DNA from: Massilia sp. ST3
GTDB lineage: Bacteria > Pseudomonadota > Gammaproteobacteria > Burkholderiales > Burkholderiaceae_D
DNA length: 64,000 nucleotides
Direction of reading: 5' to 3'
Assembly: GCF_018119405.1 (NCBI RefSeq)
Contig: NZ_JAGPWC010000016.1
Location: 23,579-87,578 of the forward strand
Shown here: positions 10,101-17,987 of the stretch, one piece after another
How the letters are laid out: each line of letters begins with the position of its first letter
Numbering within the stretch: position 1 is the stretch's first letter
Notes under the pieces: generated by a model
Database searches by the model: none
What the model saw: the letters and a program-made list of their open reading frames with translations, nothing else
Told to the model about the DNA's origin: nothing
Made by a program: the position numbers and the translations under genes

Positions 10101-10246
10101 GCCGGATTGGCGGCCTCCGTGTCGGCCGGCGCGGTTTGCGCATGGGCGTTGGCGAGGGTCAGCAGGGCCAGCGCGACCGCCGTGGCGATCGGGGTCGCGC
10201 TTGGGCGCACGGCCGGTCGCGATGCAAGAACGTTCCTGAACATCAT
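7115..10246 (-). CDS. TonB-dependent receptor (mannoside uptake, inferred)
   Basis: A 1043-residue outer-membrane receptor of the Xanthomonas/Caulobacter type. A signal peptide ends near ANAHAQ (about residue 36). A plug domain follows with VLVTGYRYSIEKSLDQKR and DVGKFPDKNVADALQRVPG, then a long beta-barrel ending in a terminal phenylalanine (YAGLNYKF). AAGGAG sits upstream of the tandem ATGs at 10243/10246. It is the first gene of receptor-halogenase-beta-mannosidase and has two candidate operators in its 5' region. The substrate assignment rests on the neighbouring enzymes, not on the receptor itself. Confidence 0.95.
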   Translation of the reverse strand: MMFRNVLASRPAVRPSATPIATAVALALLTLANAHAQTAPADTEAANPAQAQADGQAAQPATVLVTGYRYSIEKSLDQKRDANAIVEVITAEDVGKFPDKNVADALQRVPGVVVTRSGGEGKNVSVRGLSSELTLTQLNGNYVATAESNGDPSRSFNYMLMPSNMLSSAELFKTPEARLDEGGIGGTVILHTRRPLDVESNSGFVNAEGTWADTTKKADGQFSGQYAWHDESKRFGVLVGFTKQKRTTRTMGASTENWQWYGDDYDAHPATDVNGKPSDLTSYWWGQSGFYDQNGKYYTNFMMPTSVNFNVKNEERERKGGQLTLQFKPVRNLNLTANYFRFDLSQNSQTNTLKIPEWNIARFAGDGNWPGGRLLDGLSFDPSGTIVTGANYSIHPGKTYYCSGEAAAAGGLTNTGGFGPDDCTIPTPQITGSYNREKARSQVFDFAAEWKGEAIDASFKAGRTWASGGPELQFGMPIKPRRQNADGSWALGNTASAWSTNGTPTMSFAPELMANLRNGIGEIDLGSTSSSWTRNSTQQKYAQADFTWHRDGGLLDSLQFGTKYRDGGTSRSTGNNYWVCQNTDPGDYDNRYQAGCDPTANRFQPQFLYPGSLDNLTGGIQASAFPAIDYPAYIAHLNATYGPMQTRNEDNFIYHVDEKISAAYLQANFKTDRLRGNLGLRYVRTRQHADSTDQVESYNDYFFNGADGRPAPCQAGGLPAVGAPAGSGCTSGFTRLPDSTARVSSFVVSSLDRTYNDVLPSFNLAYELTDELLFRAAASKVVARPSYGDIAFPGGLNYYSQEYVNDRRLIGGGDQQGWFGSGSNKNLEPYKATQYDLGLEWYFDRGSVLGAGLFRKNVSNFAVPVVMDVTMDVGGQNVTVQNYSTSAGGRDAVSEGVELYAQHTFDSGFGFQVNYTYNKTNQAAITLEDGTEIGKSPLVGSARNQTNLTVFYATEQLMVRASYNRRGEVVNSLVNGLNVYEEPYNQIDVNLAYNFTKQLSLTASVLNLTEEETRAHLGNDTKQRFYSNGYAGRVVYAGLNYKF

Positions 10247-10374
10247 GGTTGAGATCTCCTTGTCGTGCCCTATGGGTGGGCTTCTTTGTTCTATGTGACG
10301 CTACTGAGGCATTCCGCGAAAGCGGCCGGCCGATCGGAAGGCGGATGGACTCCACGGCCGCCGCTATAAGCTGC

Positions 10375-10396
10375 ATTTAGCGAACATTTACTAAAC
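10375..10396. promoter_or_regulatory. candidate operator before the TonB receptor, proximal
   Basis: ATTTAG-N10-CTAAAC, 129 bp upstream of the receptor ATG. Its right part, CATTTACTAAAC, is a diverged version of the GTTTTANTAAAC motif found near the LacI gene. It is the likeliest binding region for the local LacI regulator. Confidence 0.45.
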
Positions 10397-10499
10397 ACCG
10401 CTGCCGGTGCTCCAGCGCCATGGGGTATTGCACTTCGCCCTTTGGGAGTTATACAAATATGAAGATGCGAACTCAACAAACTTCGGAAAATCGGGCGCA

Positions 10500-10521
10500 G
10501 TTTAGCCGTGTTTTCCTAAAC
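10500..10521. promoter_or_regulatory. candidate operator before the TonB receptor, distal
   Basis: GTTTAG-N10-CTAAAC has perfect 6-bp arms and contains GTTTTCCTAAAC. It is 125 bp from the proximal site with the same arm spacing. Paired sites would allow looping by a tetrameric LacI-type repressor (inference). Confidence 0.45.
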
Positions 10522-10609
10522 AGGAATCGGGTCGGATGCGTGGCGGCGGGACGGCCCGCGAGGGCCGCATTGAGACGTTAGCGCTATCGCGCCAACAGGG
10601 TATGCGCAA

Positions 10610-10628
10610 GGCATGCGGGCGGCATGCC
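10610..10628 (-). terminator. possible terminator hairpin after the CHASE-GGDEF gene
   Basis: GGCATGC-GGGCG-GCATGCC is a 7-bp stem starting 12 nt beyond the stop of the minus-strand GGDEF gene. Only a short T-rich run follows on that strand, so this is a weak terminator call. Confidence 0.35.
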
Positions 10629-10639
10629 GGAGACCCGTT

Positions 10640-12967
10640 TCAGGAGCTGGCATGCTGCGCCTGGCCGGCCATGCGGAAGCAGTCGCGTCCCGCCCGCTTG
10701 GCTTCGTACATGGCCTGGTCGGCCGCCTTCACCAGGCTGTCCGGCGCCATGCCCGCCTCGAAGGCGGCGACGCCGATGCTGGTGCTGACCCGCAGCGCCA
10801 CGCCGCCGGCATGGAAGACCGGGACCATCGCCTCGACGATCTTGCGCGCAATCACGGCGCCGTCGCCCGGCTGCTGCAAGCCTTCCGCGACCAGCACGAA
10901 TTCGTCGCCGCCCAGGCGGGCGATGAAGTCGCCGTCGCGCAGCACCTGGCGCATGCGCTGGGCGAACAGGCGGATCACCTCGTCGCCCGTGTCGTGGCCG
11001 TGGGTGTCGTTGATGTGCTTGAAGCGGTCGATGTCGAAGTACATCAGGGCCAGGCCCGACCCGCGCTGGGCGCGCTTGACGGCTTCACCCAAGTGGTGCT
11101 GGAAGTAGCCACGGTTCGGCAGTCCGGTCAACACATCGTGGTTGGCGCGCCGGAACAGCTCCTGCTCCATGTACTTGCGCGCGGTGATGTCCTCGGTAAC
11201 GGCGAGCACGCCGACCGCCCTGCCCTCTTCGTCGCGCAGCGGAATCTTGCTGGTCTCGATCCAGCACTCGCTCCCGTCCTTGCGCAGGTCGGTGGCCTGC
11301 ATGCGCATGCGCGCCTGGCCGGAACGCATCACGTCCAGGTCGACCTGGCGGTAATGCGCCGCCATATCCTTCCAGGCTGCGAAGTCCTCGTCCTTCTTGC
11401 CGACCAGCTGGCCGACATGATCGAGGCCCATCTCGACCAGCAGCGAGCGGTTACCGCCCTGGAAGACGCTGTCGCCGTTTTTCCAGAACACGCTCTGCGG
11501 GATGTTGTCGATGATGAGCTGCAGCATCTGCCGCGATGCGTGCAAGGCCTGCTCGGCCTGCTTGCGGTCGGTGATGTTCTCGGCAAAGCCCAGCACGTGG
11601 GTCACCTCGTCGCCGGCGCTCATCGGCACCAGCACGGTCGACACGTCCGAACAGCGTCCGCCCGCCCCGACGATCCTGCTGGTATAGGCGACCGTCTTCC
11701 CCGCCAGCACCTCCTTGAAGTGGCGCGCCAGCACGCCGCGGTCCTGTTCCGCGGCGAAGGCGTCGGCCGGGGCACCGATCAGGGTGTCGCGGCCGACACC
11801 GAGTTCCCTGGCCATCTGCTGGTTAACGTGGATGAAGCGCTGCTCCAGGTCGATCGCATAGACCGCGAACGGGTGATGCTCGAAGAAGCCGGCAAAGCGC
11901 TGGCTGAAGTCGCGCATCGCGCGCTGGCGCGACAGGCGGCGCGGCCAGGCCGCCGCGCCGTAGCCGGCGATCAGGGACAGCAGCAGGCCGAAGGCCAGCA
12001 CCGTGGCCCCGGCCTGGGCGGCCTTCGACGCCAACGCGGCCTTCTTGGCGTAGAAGTGCACCACCCAGGTCCGGTTGGCGAAGGCGATTTCGGCGCGGTG
12101 CACCAGCAGGTGGGCGGCGTCGCCCTCCAGTGCATGGGATATGCCGTCGGCGTCGAACAGCAGGTGGGAGGCGTCCAGGCTGTTGTCGAACACTTCGATA
12201 TCGAACAGGCGCGCCAGGCGTCCGTTGTCGAAGCCGAGGAACAGCCGGTCGATGTACAGGGCCGAGAAGATGAAGCCCGCCAGTTCGCCGCGGCCGCCCG
12301 GCGAAGCCGGAGCGGAACCACGGGCCGCCATCTTGCGCACCGGCGAGAACACCAGCACGACCGGGCGCTTCGCGGCATGGCGGATCGCGGGATGGGCGCC
12401 GGTCGCCACCGGCTCGTCGAGCCGTGCGGCGTCGCGCATCGCGGCCCAGCGTTCGGGAATCGACGAGAAATCGATCCCCCGCAGCCGCACCGCGCGCGTC
12501 GGGTCGGTGCCGTGCGCGCCGTAGAACAGTGGATAGTAGGCGTCCGCGCCCGGACGCTTGTCGAGGATGCGGTAGCCGGGAAAGACGTCGCCGGCCCTGG
12601 TCTCGAACTGGGCGGCCTGGGACGCCGGCACCCTGGGCAGGTAGCCGAAGGAGCTCGCGCCTTCCAGGCGCTCGAACACCCGCGTGACCCCGATGTAGTT
12701 GTCGAATTCATCTGCTTCGATGCTGCCCGAGGCGCTGAAGAAGGCGCCGAGCGCACGGTCCGCGCCCACGTACAGGTCGAGCCGGTTACGCAGCAGGAAG
12801 GCGTAGTTCTCGGCGGTTTCCTCCAGCTGGGCGATCTGCTGCGCTTCGCTGTGACGCACGCCGGCGAAATAGCCATAGACGGAGATCGCCAGGCCCGTCA
12901 TGAAGACGGCCATGGGAAGTCCGATGCGGCGAACCGCAGCATGGAGCGTGCTTGCGAGCGACAACAT
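10640..12967 (-). CDS. membrane diguanylate cyclase, CHASE-PAS-PAS-GGDEF
   Basis: A 775-residue sensor that should make c-di-GMP. The N-terminus has a membrane segment (IGLPMAVFMTGLAISVYGYF) followed by a periplasmic CHASE-type sensor domain, then a second membrane segment (AGATVLAFGLLLSLIAGYG). Two PAS/PAC units follow, then a GGDEF domain with an intact RLGGDEF. An RxxD inhibitory site lies five residues before GGDEF (RDGD), so product inhibition is expected. No EAL domain is present. The start at 12967 (MLSLAS) is preferred because AGGAAACC precedes it. It is transcribed alone. Confidence 0.9.
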   Translation of the reverse strand: MLSLASTLHAAVRRIGLPMAVFMTGLAISVYGYFAGVRHSEAQQIAQLEETAENYAFLLRNRLDLYVGADRALGAFFSASGSIEADEFDNYIGVTRVFERLEGASSFGYLPRVPASQAAQFETRAGDVFPGYRILDKRPGADAYYPLFYGAHGTDPTRAVRLRGIDFSSIPERWAAMRDAARLDEPVATGAHPAIRHAAKRPVVLVFSPVRKMAARGSAPASPGGRGELAGFIFSALYIDRLFLGFDNGRLARLFDIEVFDNSLDASHLLFDADGISHALEGDAAHLLVHRAEIAFANRTWVVHFYAKKAALASKAAQAGATVLAFGLLLSLIAGYGAAAWPRRLSRQRAMRDFSQRFAGFFEHHPFAVYAIDLEQRFIHVNQQMARELGVGRDTLIGAPADAFAAEQDRGVLARHFKEVLAGKTVAYTSRIVGAGGRCSDVSTVLVPMSAGDEVTHVLGFAENITDRKQAEQALHASRQMLQLIIDNIPQSVFWKNGDSVFQGGNRSLLVEMGLDHVGQLVGKKDEDFAAWKDMAAHYRQVDLDVMRSGQARMRMQATDLRKDGSECWIETSKIPLRDEEGRAVGVLAVTEDITARKYMEQELFRRANHDVLTGLPNRGYFQHHLGEAVKRAQRGSGLALMYFDIDRFKHINDTHGHDTGDEVIRLFAQRMRQVLRDGDFIARLGGDEFVLVAEGLQQPGDGAVIARKIVEAMVPVFHAGGVALRVSTSIGVAAFEAGMAPDSLVKAADQAMYEAKRAGRDCFRMAGQAQHASS

Positions 12968-13220
12968 GGTGGTTTCCTGCGTCCGGCGCCGGCAGCCGCC
13001 CGGGCCGGGCGATGCTGCGGAATAGCTTGGTTGAGGTCCTTCGGGGCTGGGAAGGGATGCTGCGGTGGGGTCTTGGGAAGCCACCGGATCGCGGCGCCGT
13101 CTTGCGGGACGGCGTCACACGATGCGGCGAAATGTTACCACGAGGATATATTCAGTTCACTCGAGAACCGAAAATGTTCGGCAAGTGTTGCTCGGGCGCC
13201 GCAGGCCCGATGGTCGGGTG

Positions 13221-14561
13221 TCAACCCTCGTCCTTGACGACCTGGCCACCCTTCATGACGAAGGAGACGTTCTTGAGCACGTTGACATCGGCCAGCGGGT
13301 CGGCGCCGACGGCGATCAGGTCGGCGTGCTTGCCCGGTTCCAGCGAACCGGCCGTGGCGCCCACGCCCAGCAGCTCGGCGGCGTTGACCGTGGCGGCCTG
13401 GATCGCCTGCGCCGGCGTCATGCCGAATTCGACCAGCAGTTCGAACTCGTCGGCGTTGCGCCCGTGCTTGGAGACGCCCGCATCGGTGCCGAAGGCGATC
13501 TTCACCCCCTTCTGGTGCGCCATGCGCAGCGCCTTGCCGGTCACGCCGATGCGCCAGTCGATCTTGGCCCGCACCGCCGGCGGATAGGCGTCCGGGTTAT
13601 TGGCGATGCGCTCCTTGTAGCCGTTGACCGTCGACAGGGTCGGCACGTAGTAGGCGCCCGACTTGAGGTAGAGCTTGACCCCGGCCTCGTCCAGCAGGGT
13701 GCCGTGCTCGATCGAATCCGCGCCGGCGGCCAGCGCAGCCTTGATGCCTTCGTCGCCATGGGCGTGCACCGCCACCTTCTTGCCGTACAAATGGGCGGTG
13801 TCGACCAGGGCCTTGACTTCGTCGTCGAAGATCTGGCGGCCGACGCCCGCGCCCACCACGCTGTTCACGCCGCCGGTGGTGGCGATCTTGATCACGTCCA
13901 CGCCGCGCCCGATCTGGCGCCGCACCGCCTTGCGGCAGCTTTCCGGGCCGTCGCACAGGTTGTCCTGCGAGACCCCGTGCTGGACCCAGTCCGCGTAGCC
14001 GAGCCGGCCGTCCATGTGGCCCGAGGTGGTCGAGATCGGCGCGCCGGCATCGAGGATGCGCGGCCCCTGCACCCAGCCCTTGGCGATCGCGTCGCGCAAG
14101 GCCAGGGTGACGCCTTCGTTGCCGTCGCCCAGGTTGCGCACCGTGGTGAAGCCGGCGCGCAGGGTCTTGAGGGCGTTCATCTGGGCCTCGTAGGCAAAGG
14201 CCGCCGGGCTATCGGTCACCCCCGCCAGCTGGCCTTCCTGGCCGGCGCGGTCGCTGGTCAGGTGGACGTGGCTGTCGATCAGGCCCGGCAGGACGAAGCG
14301 CGTGCGCAGGTCGACGATGCGGGCGCCCGCGTACTTGTCGGCGCCGACGAAGCCGTCCAGCACCGCTTCCACCTTGCCGTCCCTGAGCACCAGGGTCGAG
14401 GGACCGCGCGGGGCCTTGCCCGGGCGGTCGAGCAGGCGCCCGGCCTGGACCAGGGTGATGGACGAAGATGCGGCGGACGAAGGCGCGGCCAGCGCGGCGG
14501 GCGCTGCCAGGGTGCTCGCCAGGGCGGCGGCGATGCAAGTGCGAAGCATGGTGTTCTTCAT
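13221..14561 (-). CDS. secreted metal-dependent amidohydrolase (prolidase/imidazolonepropionase-like)
   Basis: A 446-residue amidohydrolase-superfamily enzyme with a signal peptide (MKNTMLRTCIAAALASTLA...). Metal-site motifs are DSHVHL, a carboxylatable lysine in VIKIATTGG, HAHGDEG, IEHGT and FGTDAGV. This set matches the subgroup that includes Xaa-Arg/Lys dipeptidases of Caulobacter and related organisms. The start at 14561 gives a clean signal peptide. The next gene upstream is an M28 peptidase with a terminator between them. Peptide or amide hydrolysis in the periplasm is likely; the exact substrate is unknown. Confidence 0.88.
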   Translation of the reverse strand: MKNTMLRTCIAAALASTLAAPAALAAPSSAASSSITLVQAGRLLDRPGKAPRGPSTLVLRDGKVEAVLDGFVGADKYAGARIVDLRTRFVLPGLIDSHVHLTSDRAGQEGQLAGVTDSPAAFAYEAQMNALKTLRAGFTTVRNLGDGNEGVTLALRDAIAKGWVQGPRILDAGAPISTTSGHMDGRLGYADWVQHGVSQDNLCDGPESCRKAVRRQIGRGVDVIKIATTGGVNSVVGAGVGRQIFDDEVKALVDTAHLYGKKVAVHAHGDEGIKAALAAGADSIEHGTLLDEAGVKLYLKSGAYYVPTLSTVNGYKERIANNPDAYPPAVRAKIDWRIGVTGKALRMAHQKGVKIAFGTDAGVSKHGRNADEFELLVEFGMTPAQAIQAATVNAAELLGVGATAGSLEPGKHADLIAVGADPLADVNVLKNVSFVMKGGQVVKDEG

Positions 14562-14589
14562 GAATGCCTGAACGGAGAGATTGATTGAA

Positions 14590-14613
14590 AACGCCACCTC
14601 GAAAGGTGGCGTT
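14590..14613 (-). terminator. rho-independent terminator after the M28 peptidase gene
   Basis: AACGCCACC-6 nt-GGTGGCGTT is a 9-bp perfect stem followed on the minus strand by TTTTC. It sits 18 nt beyond the M28 stop and before the amidohydrolase start, so it separates the two transcripts. Confidence 0.75.
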
Positions 14614-14631
14614 GGGGACTGGAACCCGGGC

Positions 14632-16293
14632 TTACTTGCGTTGAGATGCGGACTTGTCGCGCGCCGCACGGAACTCCGAATCGACCGACCAGTTCGGCCA
14701 GGCCGTCGAATTGGCCAGCTCCGAACCGACCGCGTACAGCACGCCGAGGTCGCGCGCCATGCCGGTGAAGGTCCAGGCCGGATCGAATTCGTCCGAAGGC
14801 TGGTGGTAGTTCTTCTCGGTGTAGGCGGTTTCGGCCGCCTCGCCCGCCTGCACCCCGCCCTCGATCCAGTCGTTGCCGGAACCGAAGGACAGGGCCGGCA
14901 CGCCGCGCTTGGCGAAGGGGAAGTGGTCGGAACGGAAGAAGTAGCCCGCTTCCGGCTTCGGGTCCGGCGACAGGCTGATGTCCGACTGCTTGGCCTTGGC
15001 CACCAGGCGGTCCAGCAGCTCGAGCTTGGCGCTGCCCGAGATGTTGAAGTTGCGCGCCGGGCCGCGCGGGCTGAGCGCGTCCATGTTGATCACGCCCACG
15101 GTCGAGGCCAGCGGATACAGGGGATTCGAGGCGTAGTACTCGGAACCCAGCAGGCCCTTCTCTTCCGCCGTGACGGCCAGGAACACCACGCTGCGCTGGG
15201 GCGCCGGCGCCTTGCCGTAGGCGCGCGCCAGCTCCAGCATCGCGGCGATGCCGGTGGCGTTGTCGATCGCGCCGTTGTAGATCTTGTCGCCCGTGGCGTC
15301 CGGCTGGCCCACGCCCAGGTGGTCCCAGTGGCCGCTGTAGATCACGACCTGCCTGGGCTGCTTGCTGCCTTCGCGGATCGCCACCACGTTCTTCGACTTG
15401 ATCACTTGCGTGTCCACCGCATAGTCGGCCGACAAAGTGACACCCTTCAGCGCCACCGGCTTGAAGCCGCGGGTCTGGGCCTGCTTCTTGAGTTGTTCGA
15501 AATCGAGCCCGGCGGCCTTGAACATGCCCGCGGCGAGGTCGCGCTGGATCCAGGCTTCCATCGGCGCGTGCGACTTGCGCGGCTCCTTGCGCACCACGTC
15601 GTACATCACGTTGGTGTTCGAGTTCTGCACCGTCGGCCAGCCATAGGAGGCGGGCGCGGTCTCGTGCACGATGATGGTGCCGAGCGCGCCGCGGCGCGCC
15701 ATCTCTTCGTATTTATAGGTCCAGCGGCCGTAGTAGGTCATGGCCTTGCCGCCGAATTCGCCCTGCCCGGTCTCGAAGTCCGGATCGTTGATCAGGACCA
15801 CGGCCAGCTTGCCCTTCAGGTCCATGCCCTTGAAGTCGTCCCACTTGCGTTCCGGGGCGGTGACGCCGTAGCCGACGAAGACCAGGGGCGCATTCTTGAA
15901 CGACACCTGCTTCAGGCCGCTCATCGAGGCGCGCACGGCCATGTCGGGGCCTTGCGCCAGCTCGCGGCTGGCGCCGCCTTCGGTCAGGGTCAGCTTGACC
16001 GGGCCCTTGATCTCGAAGCGGCCGAGGGGCACGTCCTGGGTCCAGGCGCGCTGGCCGCCTTTCAGGTCGCCGCCCGGCTTGAGGCCGGCGGCCTTGAATT
16101 GCTGCACCAGGTAGTCGACGGTCTTGTTCTCGCCGGCGGTGTTCGGGCCGCGGCCTTCGAATTCGTCGGAGGACAGGACTTTCACGTCCTGGGCCAGGCG
16201 CTTGGGATCGAAGGCGGGCGCCTCGGCGGCGTGGACAGCCACCGCGGCCAGTCCGATCAGGAAAAGGGGTGCGTTTTTCAATGCAGTCTCCAT
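14632..16293 (-). CDS. M28-family metallopeptidase with PA domain
   Basis: A 553-residue exported aminopeptidase-type enzyme. It has a signal peptide ending near AVHAAE, a protease-associated (PA) insert in the middle third, and the M28 zinc site: His322/Asp324 in SGHWDHLG, Asp in YNGAIDNATG, the EE pair in TAEEKGLLGS, and His in RSDHFPFAK. It should release N-terminal residues from peptides in the periplasm or outside the cell. It is monocistronic, ending at its own terminator. It sits with an amidohydrolase, an M13 peptidase and an amino-acid-type binding protein, which together suggest peptide scavenging. Confidence 0.93.
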   Translation of the reverse strand: METALKNAPLFLIGLAAVAVHAAEAPAFDPKRLAQDVKVLSSDEFEGRGPNTAGENKTVDYLVQQFKAAGLKPGGDLKGGQRAWTQDVPLGRFEIKGPVKLTLTEGGASRELAQGPDMAVRASMSGLKQVSFKNAPLVFVGYGVTAPERKWDDFKGMDLKGKLAVVLINDPDFETGQGEFGGKAMTYYGRWTYKYEEMARRGALGTIIVHETAPASYGWPTVQNSNTNVMYDVVRKEPRKSHAPMEAWIQRDLAAGMFKAAGLDFEQLKKQAQTRGFKPVALKGVTLSADYAVDTQVIKSKNVVAIREGSKQPRQVVIYSGHWDHLGVGQPDATGDKIYNGAIDNATGIAAMLELARAYGKAPAPQRSVVFLAVTAEEKGLLGSEYYASNPLYPLASTVGVINMDALSPRGPARNFNISGSAKLELLDRLVAKAKQSDISLSPDPKPEAGYFFRSDHFPFAKRGVPALSFGSGNDWIEGGVQAGEAAETAYTEKNYHQPSDEFDPAWTFTGMARDLGVLYAVGSELANSTAWPNWSVDSEFRAARDKSASQRK

Positions 16294-16425
16294 TGCAATA
16301 AAAATGGCAAGATGGCCACATTATCATAGGTCTCGTCGCGTGTGACGGGGTTCTCCTTGACGGCCGCACTTCCTGGGACATACTGAAGGACGCACCCTTC
16401 AACGCACCAATGCAAGGAGAGCATC

Positions 16426-16875
16426 ATGGACGAGCAAAAGAATACCGAACTGATCCAGCAAGCCTACGCCGCCTACGGGCGCGGCGATCTCGACCAGGTC
16501 CTGGCCTGCATGGAAGACGAAGTCGAATGGGAACTGCCGGACGTGCCCGGCCTGCCCTTCACCAGCAAGCGCCACGGCTGCGAGCAGGTCGCCGAATTCT
16601 TCCGGATGCTTGGCGAGATGCAGACGGTGCGCGAATACACGCCAAAGCAATTCATCGCCCAGGGCGACAAGGTGGTGGTGCTGGGCCATGGGGCATGGAC
16701 GGCCAGGGACACCGGCATGGATTTCGACAGCGACTGGGTGCACATCTTCACGCTGAAGGACGGCCGCATCGCCGCCTTCCGTGAATTCCTGGACACGAAC
16801 ATCGCGGTCGAGGCCTTCCAGTGCTACCCCGCCGGCGCGGGAACCCGGAGCTTCGGCAGCCCATCGCCCCATTGA
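16426..16875 (+). CDS. SnoaL/NTF2-like protein
   Basis: A 149-residue cytoplasmic protein with the NTF2-like fold pattern: an N-terminal helix (NTELIQQAYAAYGRGDLDQV), a WELPDVPGLPF stretch, a central GxxxVxxFF-like helix (CEQVAEFFRMLGEM), and strands ending in HIFTLKDGRIAAFREFLDT. AAGGAGAGC precedes the ATG. This family includes small-molecule isomerases and binding proteins, so no specific substrate can be assigned. It is transcribed alone, convergent to the PEP-CTERM gene, and shares the hairpin downstream. Confidence 0.85.
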   Translation: MDEQKNTELIQQAYAAYGRGDLDQVLACMEDEVEWELPDVPGLPFTSKRHGCEQVAEFFRMLGEMQTVREYTPKQFIAQGDKVVVLGHGAWTARDTGMDFDSDWVHIFTLKDGRIAAFREFLDTNIAVEAFQCYPAGAGTRSFGSPSPH

Positions 16876-16892
16876 ATCGGCGCCACAAGTAA

Positions 16893-16919
16893 AAACGCCA
16901 ACCCGGCGGGTTGGCGTTT
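16893..16919. terminator. bidirectional rho-independent terminator
   Basis: AAACGCCAACCC-GGC-GGGTTGGCGTTT is a 12-bp perfect stem with a 3-nt loop, between two convergent genes. T runs occur on both strands (five T on the minus strand), so it can end both transcripts. Confidence 0.85.
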
Positions 16920-16947
16920 CCTCATCCTTGCGGATGCCGTGGCTGGC

Positions 16948-17727
16948 TCAGGCCGAGCGCTGCTTGCGGCGGCGTGCGGCGATCAGGCTGCCGGCGCCCA
17001 GCATCAGCAGTGCGGCGCTGGCCGGTTCCGGCACGTCGGTCGGCGGCGGCACATCGCCGCCGAAGCCGTCGATGTAGGCATAGCCCAGGTGACCGGTCGG
17101 TGCGCAGTCGGCTGCCAGCAGCGAGATGGTGAAGTCGTGGCCCGACAGCGATGCGTCGATCGACAGCTGCTCGATCTGCCATTGCGGGGTGTAGAAGTAG
17201 CCGCCGGAAGTGCTGAAGCGGCCGTCGACGCCGCCGCCGCCGTCGTACACGCGGCTGATGAGCAGCGTGCCGGTGGTGTCGTCGCGCAGCTCGATGACCA
17301 GCTGGGCCGATTCACGCGGGTCGTGGGCGCCTTCGAGCACGGCTTTCCAGGCGAAGAAGATGTCGGTTTCGGTGTAGTTCAGCACCTTCTGGCTGATCAC
17401 CGAGGCGTAGCCGCCGGTGGTCGTGTCTTCGGCACGGTAGGAATAGCTGCCGTTGTAGACGGTGGTGCCCAGGGCCGCGCCGATGATCGGGTCGACAGTG
17501 CCGGCGGTGATGATCGAGGAACGGGGCGATGGGCCCTCGTATTGCGAGCCGCCCGGCAGGAAGTCGGTCGGGGACAGCGGGTTCAGCACGTCGCCGCGAT
17601 AGCCGCCGCCGGTGGTCCAGCCGTTGGTGTTGCCGTCCTCGAAGCCGCCGTTGACGAACGGCGCAGCCTGGGCCGAGCCAGCCGCTGCGACGATCAGCAG
17701 TGCCGACAGAATTTTGGTGAATTTCAT
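16948..17727 (-). CDS. PEP-CTERM surface protein
   Basis: A 259-residue secreted protein with a signal peptide (MKFTKILSALLIVAAAGSAQA). Its C-terminal sorting signal is VPEPASAALLMLGAGSLIAARRRK: the VPEP motif, a hydrophobic helix and a basic tail. Such tails are processed by exosortase (EpsH/XrtA type), which is not in this window. The central part is a beta-rich, carbohydrate-binding-like domain that I cannot name. GGGAG before the ATG at 17727 supports this start. It probably associates with the extracellular matrix. Confidence 0.9.
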   Translation of the reverse strand: MKFTKILSALLIVAAAGSAQAAPFVNGGFEDGNTNGWTTGGGYRGDVLNPLSPTDFLPGGSQYEGPSPRSSIITAGTVDPIIGAALGTTVYNGSYSYRAEDTTTGGYASVISQKVLNYTETDIFFAWKAVLEGAHDPRESAQLVIELRDDTTGTLLISRVYDGGGGVDGRFSTSGGYFYTPQWQIEQLSIDASLSGHDFTISLLAADCAPTGHLGYAYIDGFGGDVPPPTDVPEPASAALLMLGAGSLIAARRRKQRSA

Positions 17728-17946
17728 GGTCGATCTCCCATCAGATAGTGACATTAAGTTTTGTAGTGTTACGGGAAGTCACTAAAGCACAAACTGTGCC
17801 AGCATGCTATCTGATTGATATCAAATAATAAATTGATCCCCAGTAAAAAAACGTACTTGCGCCTGTTAAATTATTCGACACAGGAAAGTAACCATGTGTC
17901 AATATGTTTTTCCTGGAGCAACAAATTCTTGAACCAGGAGCATCGA

Positions 17947-17976
17947 TGCTGCCGGTAGACAAAACTACCGGCAGCA
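17947..17976. terminator. stem-loop after the M13 peptidase gene
   Basis: TGCTGCCGGTAG-ACAAAA-CTACCGGCAGCA is a 12-bp perfect stem just downstream of the M13 stop on the minus strand. No U-tract follows, so it may end transcription with Rho or protect the mRNA 3' end. Confidence 0.55.
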
Positions 17977-17987
17977 AGGCAAGACTC

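Larger units (their letters stand above)
10247..10639. other. 393-bp upstream region of the TonB-dependent receptor
   Basis: No convincing gene. It holds the receptor ribosome binding site, two copies of the GTTTAG-N10-CTAAAC-type inverted repeat (10375-10396 and 10500-10521), and a GGCATGC-GGGCG-GCATGCC stem-loop at 10610-10628. The stem-loop lies just downstream of the GGDEF gene stop. AT content is higher than in the flanking genes, as expected for a promoter region. Confidence 0.6.
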
